Part shown: positions 6,701-14,781 of the stretch, piece by piece
Layout: each line of letters begins with the position of its first letter
How positions within the stretch are numbered: the stretch's first letter is position 1
Assembly: GCA_903927685.1 (NCBI GenBank)
Contig: CAIYOB010000734.1
Span: 1-19,799, forward strand
From: an uncultured Planctomycetaceae bacterium
Lineage (GTDB): Bacteria > Planctomycetota > Planctomycetia > Pirellulales > Pirellulaceae
DNA: 19,799 nucleotides
Reading direction: 5' to 3'
The notes under the pieces: model-generated
Told to the model about the DNA's origin: nothing
Database searches by the model: none
Seen by the model: the letters and a program-made list of their open reading frames with translations, nothing else
Program-made: the position numbers and the translations under genes

Positions 6701-8134
6701 ATGAACTGCCGACGTTCGGTTTTGACATCTCGCGTCCCCGGGGGCGCGCTGATTCAGGCAGCTGACCCCAGCCGCGATGCGATCGCCGCCGGTCCGACGG
6801 CTCCTCCGGCCTCTCCGACACACCCGCCGGGCTGGCTCGTGTCGCTGGGCCGCCTGGGTTGCCTGGCGGCGGTCCTGTCGGCCACGCTGTGCGGCTGCGG
6901 CGGAAAACCGCCGGCCGCTACGGACACAACGCCACCGGCCGTCAGCGTCAGCCAACCGCTGCAACGCGAGGTCACCGATTACGTCGACTTCGTGGGCCGC
7001 ACCGAGGCGCCCTTATCATTGGAAGTCCGGGCGCGAGTCACCGGCTACCTGGTCAAGATGCCCTTCCAGGAAGGCAGCGTGGTCAAGGCCGGGGATGTAC
7101 TGTTCGAAATCGACGACCGGCCGTACAAGGACGAGCTGGACCAGGCCCAGGCCAGTCTGGAACAGGCCAAGGCGGCACTGGTCAAGTCGCAGGCGTTCTT
7201 GGAGATCGGCCTGCAAACGCAGAAGATCAGTCCCGGCGCGGTCAGCCAGCAGGAGCTCGTCCAGCGGCAGGGTGCCCGCGACGAAGCGGCGGCGGCCGTC
7301 AAGTCGGCCGAGGCGACGCTCGAGAAGTGCCGGCTGAACTACGAGTGGTGCAAAGTCACCTCGGCGATCGACGGCCGCGTCAGCCGCTATTACCTGACCG
7401 TCGGCAATCTGGCCAGCCAGGACACGACGCTGTTGACCACGGTCGTGTCCGAGGACCCGCTGTATGCCTACTTTGACGTCGATGAACGCACGCTGCTGCG
7501 GATCGTGCGCGACATGTTGCCCAAGGCGGACGTCGATCTGCTCCGCTCCAAGCAAGTCCCCGTGCTGATGGGTCTGGCGGACGAAGAGGGCTACCCGCAC
7601 ACCGGCTACATCGACTTTGCCGACAACGTCGTCAACGCGGCCACCGGCACGGTCACAGCTCGCGGCGTGTTCGCCAACGCGGCGAGTGCGGCGTCCGGCC
7701 GGCGTCTGCTGCGGCCCGGGATGTTCGTCCGCATTCGCCTGCCGCTGGGCAAGCCGCGGCAGGCCCTGCTGGTCAGCGAAAAAGCCCTGGGCACGGATCA
7801 AGGCCAGAAGTACCTGTGCGCGGTGGATGCGGAGAACGTGATTCAGTACCGCCGCGTCACCGTCGGACCGCTGCAGTCCGACGGCCTGCGCGTGATCCAA
7901 ACCGGCTTGCAGCCCGGCGAGTGGGTCGTGGTCAGCGGGCTGCAACTGGTACGGCCCGGCCTGAAGGTCCAGCCGGAACGGACGGCGATGCCGGGTGCGG
8001 CGGCTCCCGGCGCGGACAACGCGGAGGAGACTCCGGCGGGTCCGCCCCCGACTCCGGCGTCGCCCGCAGCTCAACCGCCGGAAGCGCCGGCAGGCGACCG
8101 ACCCGCCGCGAGCGTGGGCTCCGAGCCAGCGTGA
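6701..8134 (+). CDS. RND efflux membrane-fusion protein (HlyD/AcrA family), probable lipoprotein
   Basis: This periplasmic adaptor links RND permeases to an outer-membrane channel. From the ATG at 6701 it has 477 residues. Residues about 47-66 are a lipoprotein-type signal ending in the lipobox LCGC, with Cys66 as the likely lipidated residue. The barrel-sandwich (lipoyl) halves are seen at RARVTGYLVKMPFQEGSVVKAGDVLFEIDDRPY and NYEWCKVTSAIDGRVSRYYL. Between them lies an Ala/Gln/Glu-rich coiled-coil hairpin (about 148-220), followed by beta-barrel and membrane-proximal domains. The C-terminal 50 residues are a low-complexity Pro/Ala tail. The start is uncertain: ATG 6701 has only a weak GAG upstream, and GTG at 6839 would give a more normal 20-residue lipoprotein signal. 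The ORF extends to 6512 but without support. The stop is 21 nt before the first permease, so the genes form an operon. Confidence 0.88.
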   Translation: MNCRRSVLTSRVPGGALIQAADPSRDAIAAGPTAPPASPTHPPGWLVSLGRLGCLAAVLSATLCGCGGKPPAATDTTPPAVSVSQPLQREVTDYVDFVGRTEAPLSLEVRARVTGYLVKMPFQEGSVVKAGDVLFEIDDRPYKDELDQAQASLEQAKAALVKSQAFLEIGLQTQKISPGAVSQQELVQRQGARDEAAAAVKSAEATLEKCRLNYEWCKVTSAIDGRVSRYYLTVGNLASQDTTLLTTVVSEDPLYAYFDVDERTLLRIVRDMLPKADVDLLRSKQVPVLMGLADEEGYPHTGYIDFADNVVNAATGTVTARGVFANAASAASGRRLLRPGMFVRIRLPLGKPRQALLVSEKALGTDQGQKYLCAVDAENVIQYRRVTVGPLQSDGLRVIQTGLQPGEWVVVSGLQLVRPGLKVQPERTAMPGAAAPGADNAEETPAGPPPTPASPAAQPPEAPAGDRPAASVGSEPA

Positions 8135-8144
8135 TTTCGCCGCC

Positions 8145-8150
8145 GAGGAA
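8145..8150 (+). promoter_or_regulatory. Ribosome binding site for the GTG start of permease 1
   Basis: GAGGAA ends 5 nt before the GTG at 8156 and supports this non-ATG start, which also gives the family's usual first residues (M)ISRFFIDRPIFA. Confidence 0.65.
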
Positions 8151-8155
8151 CCGCC

Positions 8156-11100
8156 GTGATTTCACGCTTCTTCATCGACCGTCCGATCTTTGCCTCGGTG
8201 CTGTCCATCATCATCACCCTGGCTGGCGGGCTGGCCCTCCTGGCGTTGCCGATCGCCCAGTATCCGCCGATCACGCCGCCCACAGTCCAGGTCTCGTGCA
8301 GTTATCCGGGGGCCAGCGCCCAGGTTCTGGCCGACACGGTCGCGGCCCCGATCGAACAGCAGGTCAACGGCATCGAAGGCATGCTGTACATGTCCTCGCA
8401 GAGCGACAATGCCGGCATGTACTCGTTGACGGTGACGTTCGACCTGGGCACCGACCTGAACACGGCCTTGGTCATGGTCCAGAACCGGGTCTCGCTGGCC
8501 CTGCCCCAACTGCCCGATGCGGTCCAGAAGCAGGGCCTGACGATCAAGAAGAAAAGCCCCAACATCCTGCTGGTGATCAACTTCTTCTCGCCACACCGCC
8601 GCTATGACGCCACGTACTTGAGCAACTTTGCCACGATCAACGTCAAGGACGAGCTGTATCGGGTCGAGGGCGTGGGGGACATCAACCTGTTGGGCCAGCG
8701 CGACTACAGCATCCGGGCCTGGCTGGACCCGCCAGCGTTGGCGGCGCGGAGTATCACGGCCAGCGACGTGGCCAGCGCGATCCAGAACCAAAGCCAGGCG
8801 GCCGCGCCGGGCCAGCTCGGCGGTTCGCCTTCGCCGCCGGGCCAGAGCTTCCAGCTGCCGCTGGATGCGCTGGGGCGTCTCCAGGATCCGGACCAGTTCG
8901 GCGAGATCATCGTCAAGGCCGATTCGGGTGGACCGCGTGGCGTCGCGCCGGCGCTGGTGCGGTTGCGGGACGTGGCCCGCGTCGAGTTGGCGTCGCAGCA
9001 GTACAGCACCCATTGCATCGCCGATGGACAGCCGTCCGTGGGCATGGCCGTGTACCAGCTTCCCGGCACGAATGCCCTGGACGTGGCCGAGCGGGTCCGG
9101 GCCAAGATGGCCGAGTTGCAGGCTCGCTTTCCCGAAGACCTGGAATATGCCATCTACCATGACACCACGCCCTTCATCCGCGAATCGGTCGCGGACGTGG
9201 TGCGGACCCTGCTGGTGGCCGTGGTGCTGGTGGCCTTGGTTGTGTTGCTGTTCCTGCAGGATTGGCGGGCCACGCTGATCCCGCTGATCGCGGTCCCCGT
9301 GGCGATCGTGGGCACGTTCGCCGTGATGGCGGTCCTGGGATTCAGCCTGAACAACATCTCGCTGTTCGGGCTGGTGCTGGCGATCGGGATTGTGGTGGAC
9401 GATGCGATCGTCGTGGTCGAGAATGTCGAGCGTTGGCTGGAGCAGGGCTTGCCGGCCAAAGAGGCGGCGCGGCGGGCGATGGACGAAGTCACCGGCCCGG
9501 TCATCGCCGTGGCCCTGGTGTTGTGCGCGGTGTTCCTGCCGTGCGCCTTTATCAGCGGCATCACGGGCCAGTTCTTCCGCCAGTTCGCCGTGACGATCGC
9601 CGTCTCGACGGTGATCTCGGCGCTGAACTCGCTGACGCTCAGCCCCGCCCTGGCTGCCATTCTGCTGAAACCGCACGGAGCCAGACGCGATCCGCTGGCG
9701 TGGCTGCTGGACGTCAGCCTGGGCTGGTTCTTCCGGCTGTTCAACCGCAGCTTTCAGGTCGGCACGAGTCTGTACGCCCGCGGCGTCGGGATGCTGCTCC
9801 GCGTCAGCTTGTTCGCCCTGCTGGTGTACGCCGGCATGCTGGCGGTGACCGGCTGGCTGTTCAACTGGTACCCCGTCGGCTTCATCCCCCAGCAGGACCA
9901 AGGCTGGCTGCTGGTGAACTGTCAACTGCCGGACTCGGCCTCCCTGCAGCGGACTCGGGAAGTCCTGGCCCGCATCGATCGGATTGCCCGCGAGGACCCT
10001 GCCGTGAAGCACACGACGGGCGTCTCCGGCATGTCCCTGCTGCTGACGTCCTACAGCTCGAACTACGGCTCGATGTTCGTCATCCTGAAGCCATTCGACG
10101 AACGGCGCAAGCCCGAGTTTCGCGCCGAAGCCACGATGGCCCGCTTGCGGCAGAAGTTCGCGGACCAGATCCGCGACGCGTCCGTCAGCGTGTTCGGAGC
10201 GCCGCCCGTGCCGGGCATCGGGATGGCCAGCGGCTTCAAGCTGCTGGTCGAAGACCGCGGCTCGCTGGGTCCGCAACAGCTGCAGGCGTACGCCGATCTG
10301 CTGGTCGACAAGGGCCGGGTCCAGCCGCACCTGGTCGTGGTGCCCACCATGTTCCGCGCCCAGACGCCGCAGCTGTACATGGACATCGACCGCACCAAAG
10401 CCCGGTCGCTGGGCGTCCCGATCCAGGACCTGGACAACACCCTGCAGGTCTTCGTCGGCTCGGCGTACGTCGGCAGCTTCAACGCCTTTGGCCGCTACTG
10501 GCAGGTCAACTTGCAGGCGGACGGTTCGTTCCGCCGGCAAGCGGAAGACCTGAACCAGTTGTACGTGCGGAACGTGTCCGGCCGGATGATCCCGCTGGGC
10601 ACGCTGGTCCAGATGCGCAGTAGCAGCGGGCCGGTCATGGTCATCCGCTACAATCTGTACCCCGCGGCGCCCGTGATGGGCGGAGCCTTGCCGGGGCTCA
10701 GCTCCGGACAAGCGATCGCTTTGCTCGATCGACTGGCTCGCGAGAACCTGCCGCGGACGATGAGCACCGAGTGGACCGAGCTGACGTTCATGCAGATCAA
10801 GGCCGGCAACACGGCCCTGTACGTGTTTGCCGGCGCCGTGCTGTTCGTGTTCCTGGTGCTGGCCGCCCAGTACGAAAGCTGGACGCTGCCCCTGGCGGTG
10901 ATCCTGGTGGTGCCGATGTGCCTGCTGTGCGCCTTGGTCGGAGTGGCCCTGCGCCGCCTGCCGATGGATATCTTCGTGCAGATCGGGTTCGTCGTGCTGG
11001 TCGGGTTGGCCTGCAAGAACGCCATCCTGCTGGTCGAGTTCGCCAAGCAGTTGTGCAGCGAAGGCAAGCCGCGCGGCGAGGCCACCACGGAGGCCTGCCG

Positions 11101-11560
11101 GCTGCGGCTGCGGCCGATCCTGATGACGTCGTTTGCCTTTATTCTGGGCGTGGCGCCGATGGCGATCGCCCACGGGGCCGGAGCCGAGATGCGCTGGTCC
11201 CTGGGAACCGCCGTGCTGTGCGGCATGGCGGGCGTGACGCTGTTCGGCATCTTCCTGACGCCCGTGTTCTTCTACGTCATCGAGGGCCTGGGGCAGGCCG
11301 CCTTGTTCCGCCGGGCCAGCCTGCAGTGGGGGGGAGCCGTCGTGCTGAGCGGCGCGGTCGGCCTGCTGTGCGATTTCCTGGCCGGCAAGGCCGGCTTTCA
11401 CGTCGGGCCTTGGGCCTTGGTCGGCGGCGCCGCCTTGAGCTTCCTGGTCGCCGTGCTGGTCCAGGGGGCGCACCGCCGCAGGAAACGGGCCGCCAGCCGC
11501 CTGGCAGCGCAAGTTATCCCGGACCAGAGCGAACCGGACCACCCGGAGAACCAACCGTGA
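8156..11560 (+). CDS. RND multidrug efflux permease (HAE-1/AcrB-like) with extra C-terminal membrane segment, copy 1
   Basis: This inner-membrane proton-driven drug exporter has 1134 residues from a GTG start. The N-terminus ISRFFIDRPIFASVLSI and the block AQYPPITPPTVQVSCSYPGA are hallmarks of the HAE-1 group. The proton relay is intact: Asp415-Asp416 in GIVVDDAIVVVEN (AcrB Asp407/408), Lys954 in GLACKNAILLVEFAKQ (AcrB Lys940) and the Arg in RLRPILMTS. Two large periplasmic loops and twelve helices are expected. The normal C-terminus is reached at FFYVIEG (1038-1044), as in copy 2, but the chain goes on for about 90 residues with two further hydrophobic segments (about 1055-1071 and 1080-1103) and a charged tail HRRRKRAASR. 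The TGA overlaps the GTG of copy 2 as GTGA, implying translational coupling. It is encoded between the fusion protein and copy 2. Confidence 0.95.
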   Translation: MISRFFIDRPIFASVLSIIITLAGGLALLALPIAQYPPITPPTVQVSCSYPGASAQVLADTVAAPIEQQVNGIEGMLYMSSQSDNAGMYSLTVTFDLGTDLNTALVMVQNRVSLALPQLPDAVQKQGLTIKKKSPNILLVINFFSPHRRYDATYLSNFATINVKDELYRVEGVGDINLLGQRDYSIRAWLDPPALAARSITASDVASAIQNQSQAAAPGQLGGSPSPPGQSFQLPLDALGRLQDPDQFGEIIVKADSGGPRGVAPALVRLRDVARVELASQQYSTHCIADGQPSVGMAVYQLPGTNALDVAERVRAKMAELQARFPEDLEYAIYHDTTPFIRESVADVVRTLLVAVVLVALVVLLFLQDWRATLIPLIAVPVAIVGTFAVMAVLGFSLNNISLFGLVLAIGIVVDDAIVVVENVERWLEQGLPAKEAARRAMDEVTGPVIAVALVLCAVFLPCAFISGITGQFFRQFAVTIAVSTVISALNSLTLSPALAAILLKPHGARRDPLAWLLDVSLGWFFRLFNRSFQVGTSLYARGVGMLLRVSLFALLVYAGMLAVTGWLFNWYPVGFIPQQDQGWLLVNCQLPDSASLQRTREVLARIDRIAREDPAVKHTTGVSGMSLLLTSYSSNYGSMFVILKPFDERRKPEFRAEATMARLRQKFADQIRDASVSVFGAPPVPGIGMASGFKLLVEDRGSLGPQQLQAYADLLVDKGRVQPHLVVVPTMFRAQTPQLYMDIDRTKARSLGVPIQDLDNTLQVFVGSAYVGSFNAFGRYWQVNLQADGSFRRQAEDLNQLYVRNVSGRMIPLGTLVQMRSSSGPVMVIRYNLYPAAPVMGGALPGLSSGQAIALLDRLARENLPRTMSTEWTELTFMQIKAGNTALYVFAGAVLFVFLVLAAQYESWTLPLAVILVVPMCLLCALVGVALRRLPMDIFVQIGFVVLVGLACKNAILLVEFAKQLCSEGKPRGEATTEACRLRLRPILMTSFAFILGVAPMAIAHGAGAEMRWSLGTAVLCGMAGVTLFGIFLTPVFFYVIEGLGQAALFRRASLQWGGAVVLSGAVGLLCDFLAGKAGFHVGPWALVGGAALSFLVAVLVQGAHRRRKRAASRLAAQVIPDQSEPDHPENQP

Positions 11561-14500
11561 TCTCCCACTTCTTCATCGACCGGCCGATCTTCGCCTCGGT
11601 GCTGTCCATCGTGCTCACCCTGGCCGGACTGGTCGCCGTGTTCACACTGCCCGTCGCCCAGTATCCGGATGTGACGCCGCCCACCGTGCTGGTGACGGCC
11701 AGCTATCCGGGGGCCAACGCGCAGACGGTCCTGGACACGGTCGCTGCGCCGATCGAACAGCAGGTCAGCGGCGTCGAGAACATGCTGTACATGTCCTCCA
11801 AGTGCACCAACGACGGCATGTACGTCCTGACGGTCACGTTCAAGCTGGGCGTCGATTCGGACATGGCCCAGGTCCTGGTGCAGAACCGCGTGCAACTGGC
11901 CCAGCCCGTGATACCGCCGCTGGTCCAACGGCAGGGGATCAGCGTCAAGAAGATGTCGCCCAGCACGATGATGATCGTGAATCTGATCTCGCCGGACGGC
12001 CGCTACGACGATATCTACCTGAGCAACTATGCCACGATCCAGATCAAGGACGAACTGGGACGGCTGGAGGGAGTCGCCAACGTGGCGTACATGGGCGAGC
12101 GGGATTACAGCATGCGGGTCTGGCTGGACCCCGACAAGCTGGCATCGCTGAACCTGAGCGCCAGCGACGTGGTCTCGGCGATCAGCGAACAGAATCTGCA
12201 GGTCACCGCCGGGCAGATCGGCCAGGAGCCGGTGCCGCCCGGCCAGCAGTTCCAGCTGACCATCAACACCCTGGGGCGGCTGATCGAGGTGGACGAGTTC
12301 GGGGAGATCATCCTCAAGGTGGGCGAGCAAGGCCAGGACCGGCCGTCGGCCAGCGTCGTGCGGCTGCGGGATGTCGCCCGGATCGAGTTGGGATCGCAGC
12401 AGTACGACCAGTCCTGCACGCTGAACGGCAAACCGTCCGTGGCTTTATCGATCTACCAACTGCCCGGCTCAAATGCGATCAAAACGGCCCAAGGCGTGTA
12501 CGCCAAGATGGACGAGCTGAAGAAGCGATTTCCCGAGGGCCTGGACTACCAGATCGTCTACGACACCACCCCGTTCATCAGCGAGTCCATCCTGGAGGTC
12601 TTCAAGACGCTGCGGGATGCGATCATCCTGGTCGCTCTGGTGGTGCTGCTGTTCCTGCAGAACTGGCGGGCGACGTTGATTCCCCTGATCGCCGTGCCGG
12701 TGGCCATCATCGGGACCTTTGCCGTCATGGCGGCGCTGGGCTTCTCGTTGAACAACCTGTCGCTGTTTGGACTGGTCCTGGCCATCGGCATCGTGGTGGA
12801 CGATGCGATCGTGGTGGTCGAGAACGTCGAACGCTGGCTGGAGCAGGGCTTGCCGCCGCGCGAGGCGGCCCGCAAGGCCATGGACGAAGTCACCGGTCCC
12901 GTGGTCGCGGTCGCGTTGGTCCTGTGCGCCGTGTTTGTCCCGTGCACGTTCGTGTCGGGCATCACCGGCGAGTTCTTCCGACAGTTCGCGGTCACGATCT
13001 CGGTCTCGACCGTGTTCTCGGCACTGAACTCGCTGACGCTCAGCCCGGCGCTGGCGGCCATCTTGCTGAAGCCCCACGGTGCCAAACGGGATCCGCTGTC
13101 CTGGCTGCTGGATGTCAGCCTGGGCTGGTTCTTCAAGCTGTTCAACCGCCTGTTCGAGGCCGGCACGACGTTCTACACGCGGACCGTGGGGCTCTTGCTA
13201 CGCGTCAGCTTGATCGCCTTGCTGGTCTACGGCGGCTTGCTGTACTGGACCTATTGGGAGTTCGCGCACGCGCCCACGGGTTTCGTCCCGGACCAGGACA
13301 AAGGCTATCTGCTGCTGAACGTCCAGCTGCCCGATTCGTCATCCGTGCAACGGACCAAGGAGGTCGTCGCCACGATCGAGAAACTCGCGCACGAAACGCC
13401 CGGCGTCGAGCATACGGTGGGGATCGCCGGCCAGTCGCTGATCCAGGGCGCCAACGCGCCGAACATGGGTTCGCTGTACGTCATGCTGCAGGAATTCGAC
13501 CAGCGGCACGCCCCGGAATTGTCGGCGGCTGCGATTGCGGCCCAGTTGCGGAGCCGCTGTCGGGCGGAGATCCGCGACGCCCTGGTCTCGATCTTCGGCG
13601 CGCCGCCGATCGACGGGCTGGGCACGACCGGCGGGTTCAAGATCATGCTCGAGGACCGCGGCCACCTGGGGCTGGACCAGTTGCAGGCTGTTTCCGATCG
13701 GCTGGTGGACAAAGCCAATCAGACACCCGGCCTGCAAGGCGTGGTGAACAGCTCGCGCGCCAACACGCCCTGGCTGTACCTGGACATCGATCGGACCAAG
13801 TGCCTGGCGCTGGGCTTGTCGTTCGAGGACGTGATCAACAACCTGCAGATCCACCTGGGCTCCTACTACGTCAACAACTTCAACGACTTCGGCCGCTCGT
13901 GGCAAGTCAACGTGATGGCGGATGCCCGGTTCCGGGCGCGGGTGGACGACCTCCGGCAGTTGAAAGTCCGCAACAACCAAGGCGAGATGATCCCGCTGGC
14001 CACGATCATGAACGTGCGGGACGTCAGCGGCCCCCTGTCGCTGAGCCGCTACAACATGTACTCGGCGGCGGCCGTCACGGGCAACATCAGCCCCGGCACC
14101 AGTTCGGGCGACGCGATTGCCCGGGTCGAGCAGTTGGTCGCTGCCGAGTTGCCTCGGTCGATGGCATCCGACTGGACCGAGTTGATCTACCTGCAGCTGC
14201 AAGCCGGCAGCACGGCGATGGCGTTCTTCGGCCTGGCGGTCGTGTTCGTGTTCCTGGTGTTGGCCGCCCAGTACGAGAGCTGGACGCTGCCCCTGGCCGT
14301 GATCCTGGTCGTGCCGATGTGCCTGCTGTGTTCGGTCATCGGCGTGCGACTGGCCCGGATGGACGTCAACATCTTCACGCAGATCGGCCTGGTGGTGCTG
14401 GTGGGCCTGGCCAGCAAGAACGCCATTCTGATTGTCGAGTTCGCCAAGCAGCAGCGCGAGGCGGGAACACCGCGGCTGACCGCGACCACCGAGGCCTGCC

Positions 14501-14721
14501 GGCTGCGGCTGCGGCCGATCCTGATGACCTCGTTCGCGTTCATCCTGGGCGTCGTCCCGCTGGTGATCGCCGCGGGGGCCGGCGCCGAGATGCGCCGCAC
14601 GCTGGGCACCGCCGTGTCCAGCGGCATGCTGGGTGTGACCTTTTTCGGCATCTTCCTGACGCCCGTGTTTTACTATGTCATCTCGTGGTTTGGAGAGCGG
14701 ACGTCCAGCCGGCCGCGTTGA
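11557..14721 (+). CDS. RND multidrug efflux permease (HAE-1/AcrB-like), copy 2
   Basis: This second inner-membrane RND exporter has 1054 residues. The GTG at 11557 overlaps the stop of copy 1 by 4 nt; GGAG at 11545-11548 lies 8 nt upstream. The open frame starts earlier, at 10771, but family similarity begins at (M)ISHFFIDRPIFASVLSI. Proton-relay residues are present at the same numbers as in copy 1: Asp415-Asp416 in GIVVDDAIVVVEN and Lys954 in GLASKNAILIVEFAKQ, with RLRPILMTS following. It ends normally at FYYVISWFGERTSSRPR. The two copies probably arose by duplication and may form heterotrimers, as known for MdtB-MdtC, or two homotrimeric pumps sharing one fusion protein. No outer-membrane factor gene follows; the next gene is convergent. 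The substrate is unknown. Confidence 0.95.
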   Translation: MISHFFIDRPIFASVLSIVLTLAGLVAVFTLPVAQYPDVTPPTVLVTASYPGANAQTVLDTVAAPIEQQVSGVENMLYMSSKCTNDGMYVLTVTFKLGVDSDMAQVLVQNRVQLAQPVIPPLVQRQGISVKKMSPSTMMIVNLISPDGRYDDIYLSNYATIQIKDELGRLEGVANVAYMGERDYSMRVWLDPDKLASLNLSASDVVSAISEQNLQVTAGQIGQEPVPPGQQFQLTINTLGRLIEVDEFGEIILKVGEQGQDRPSASVVRLRDVARIELGSQQYDQSCTLNGKPSVALSIYQLPGSNAIKTAQGVYAKMDELKKRFPEGLDYQIVYDTTPFISESILEVFKTLRDAIILVALVVLLFLQNWRATLIPLIAVPVAIIGTFAVMAALGFSLNNLSLFGLVLAIGIVVDDAIVVVENVERWLEQGLPPREAARKAMDEVTGPVVAVALVLCAVFVPCTFVSGITGEFFRQFAVTISVSTVFSALNSLTLSPALAAILLKPHGAKRDPLSWLLDVSLGWFFKLFNRLFEAGTTFYTRTVGLLLRVSLIALLVYGGLLYWTYWEFAHAPTGFVPDQDKGYLLLNVQLPDSSSVQRTKEVVATIEKLAHETPGVEHTVGIAGQSLIQGANAPNMGSLYVMLQEFDQRHAPELSAAAIAAQLRSRCRAEIRDALVSIFGAPPIDGLGTTGGFKIMLEDRGHLGLDQLQAVSDRLVDKANQTPGLQGVVNSSRANTPWLYLDIDRTKCLALGLSFEDVINNLQIHLGSYYVNNFNDFGRSWQVNVMADARFRARVDDLRQLKVRNNQGEMIPLATIMNVRDVSGPLSLSRYNMYSAAAVTGNISPGTSSGDAIARVEQLVAAELPRSMASDWTELIYLQLQAGSTAMAFFGLAVVFVFLVLAAQYESWTLPLAVILVVPMCLLCSVIGVRLARMDVNIFTQIGLVVLVGLASKNAILIVEFAKQQREAGTPRLTATTEACRLRLRPILMTSFAFILGVVPLVIAAGAGAEMRRTLGTAVSSGMLGVTFFGIFLTPVFYYVISWFGERTSSRPR

Positions 14722-14781
14722 ACATGTACCTCGTGGCTCGACCCCAGACGCCGCACCCCAATTCTCAGCCTGAACAAGGCA

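Noticed and set aside
8162..11554. Open frame of 1130 codons on the minus strand opposite RND permease 1
   Set aside because: It mirrors a strongly supported gene codon for codon, and the translation is rich in His, Gln, Asp and Arg with no domain. It results from GC-rich third positions.
10771..11556. N-terminal extension of the RND permease 2 frame into permease 1
   Set aside because: Family similarity begins at the GTG at 11557; the upstream part is a shadow of copy 1.
14722..14781. Gap between the convergent RND and DUF1559 genes checked for a bidirectional terminator
   Set aside because: No stable hairpin with a T-run was found in the 60 bp.
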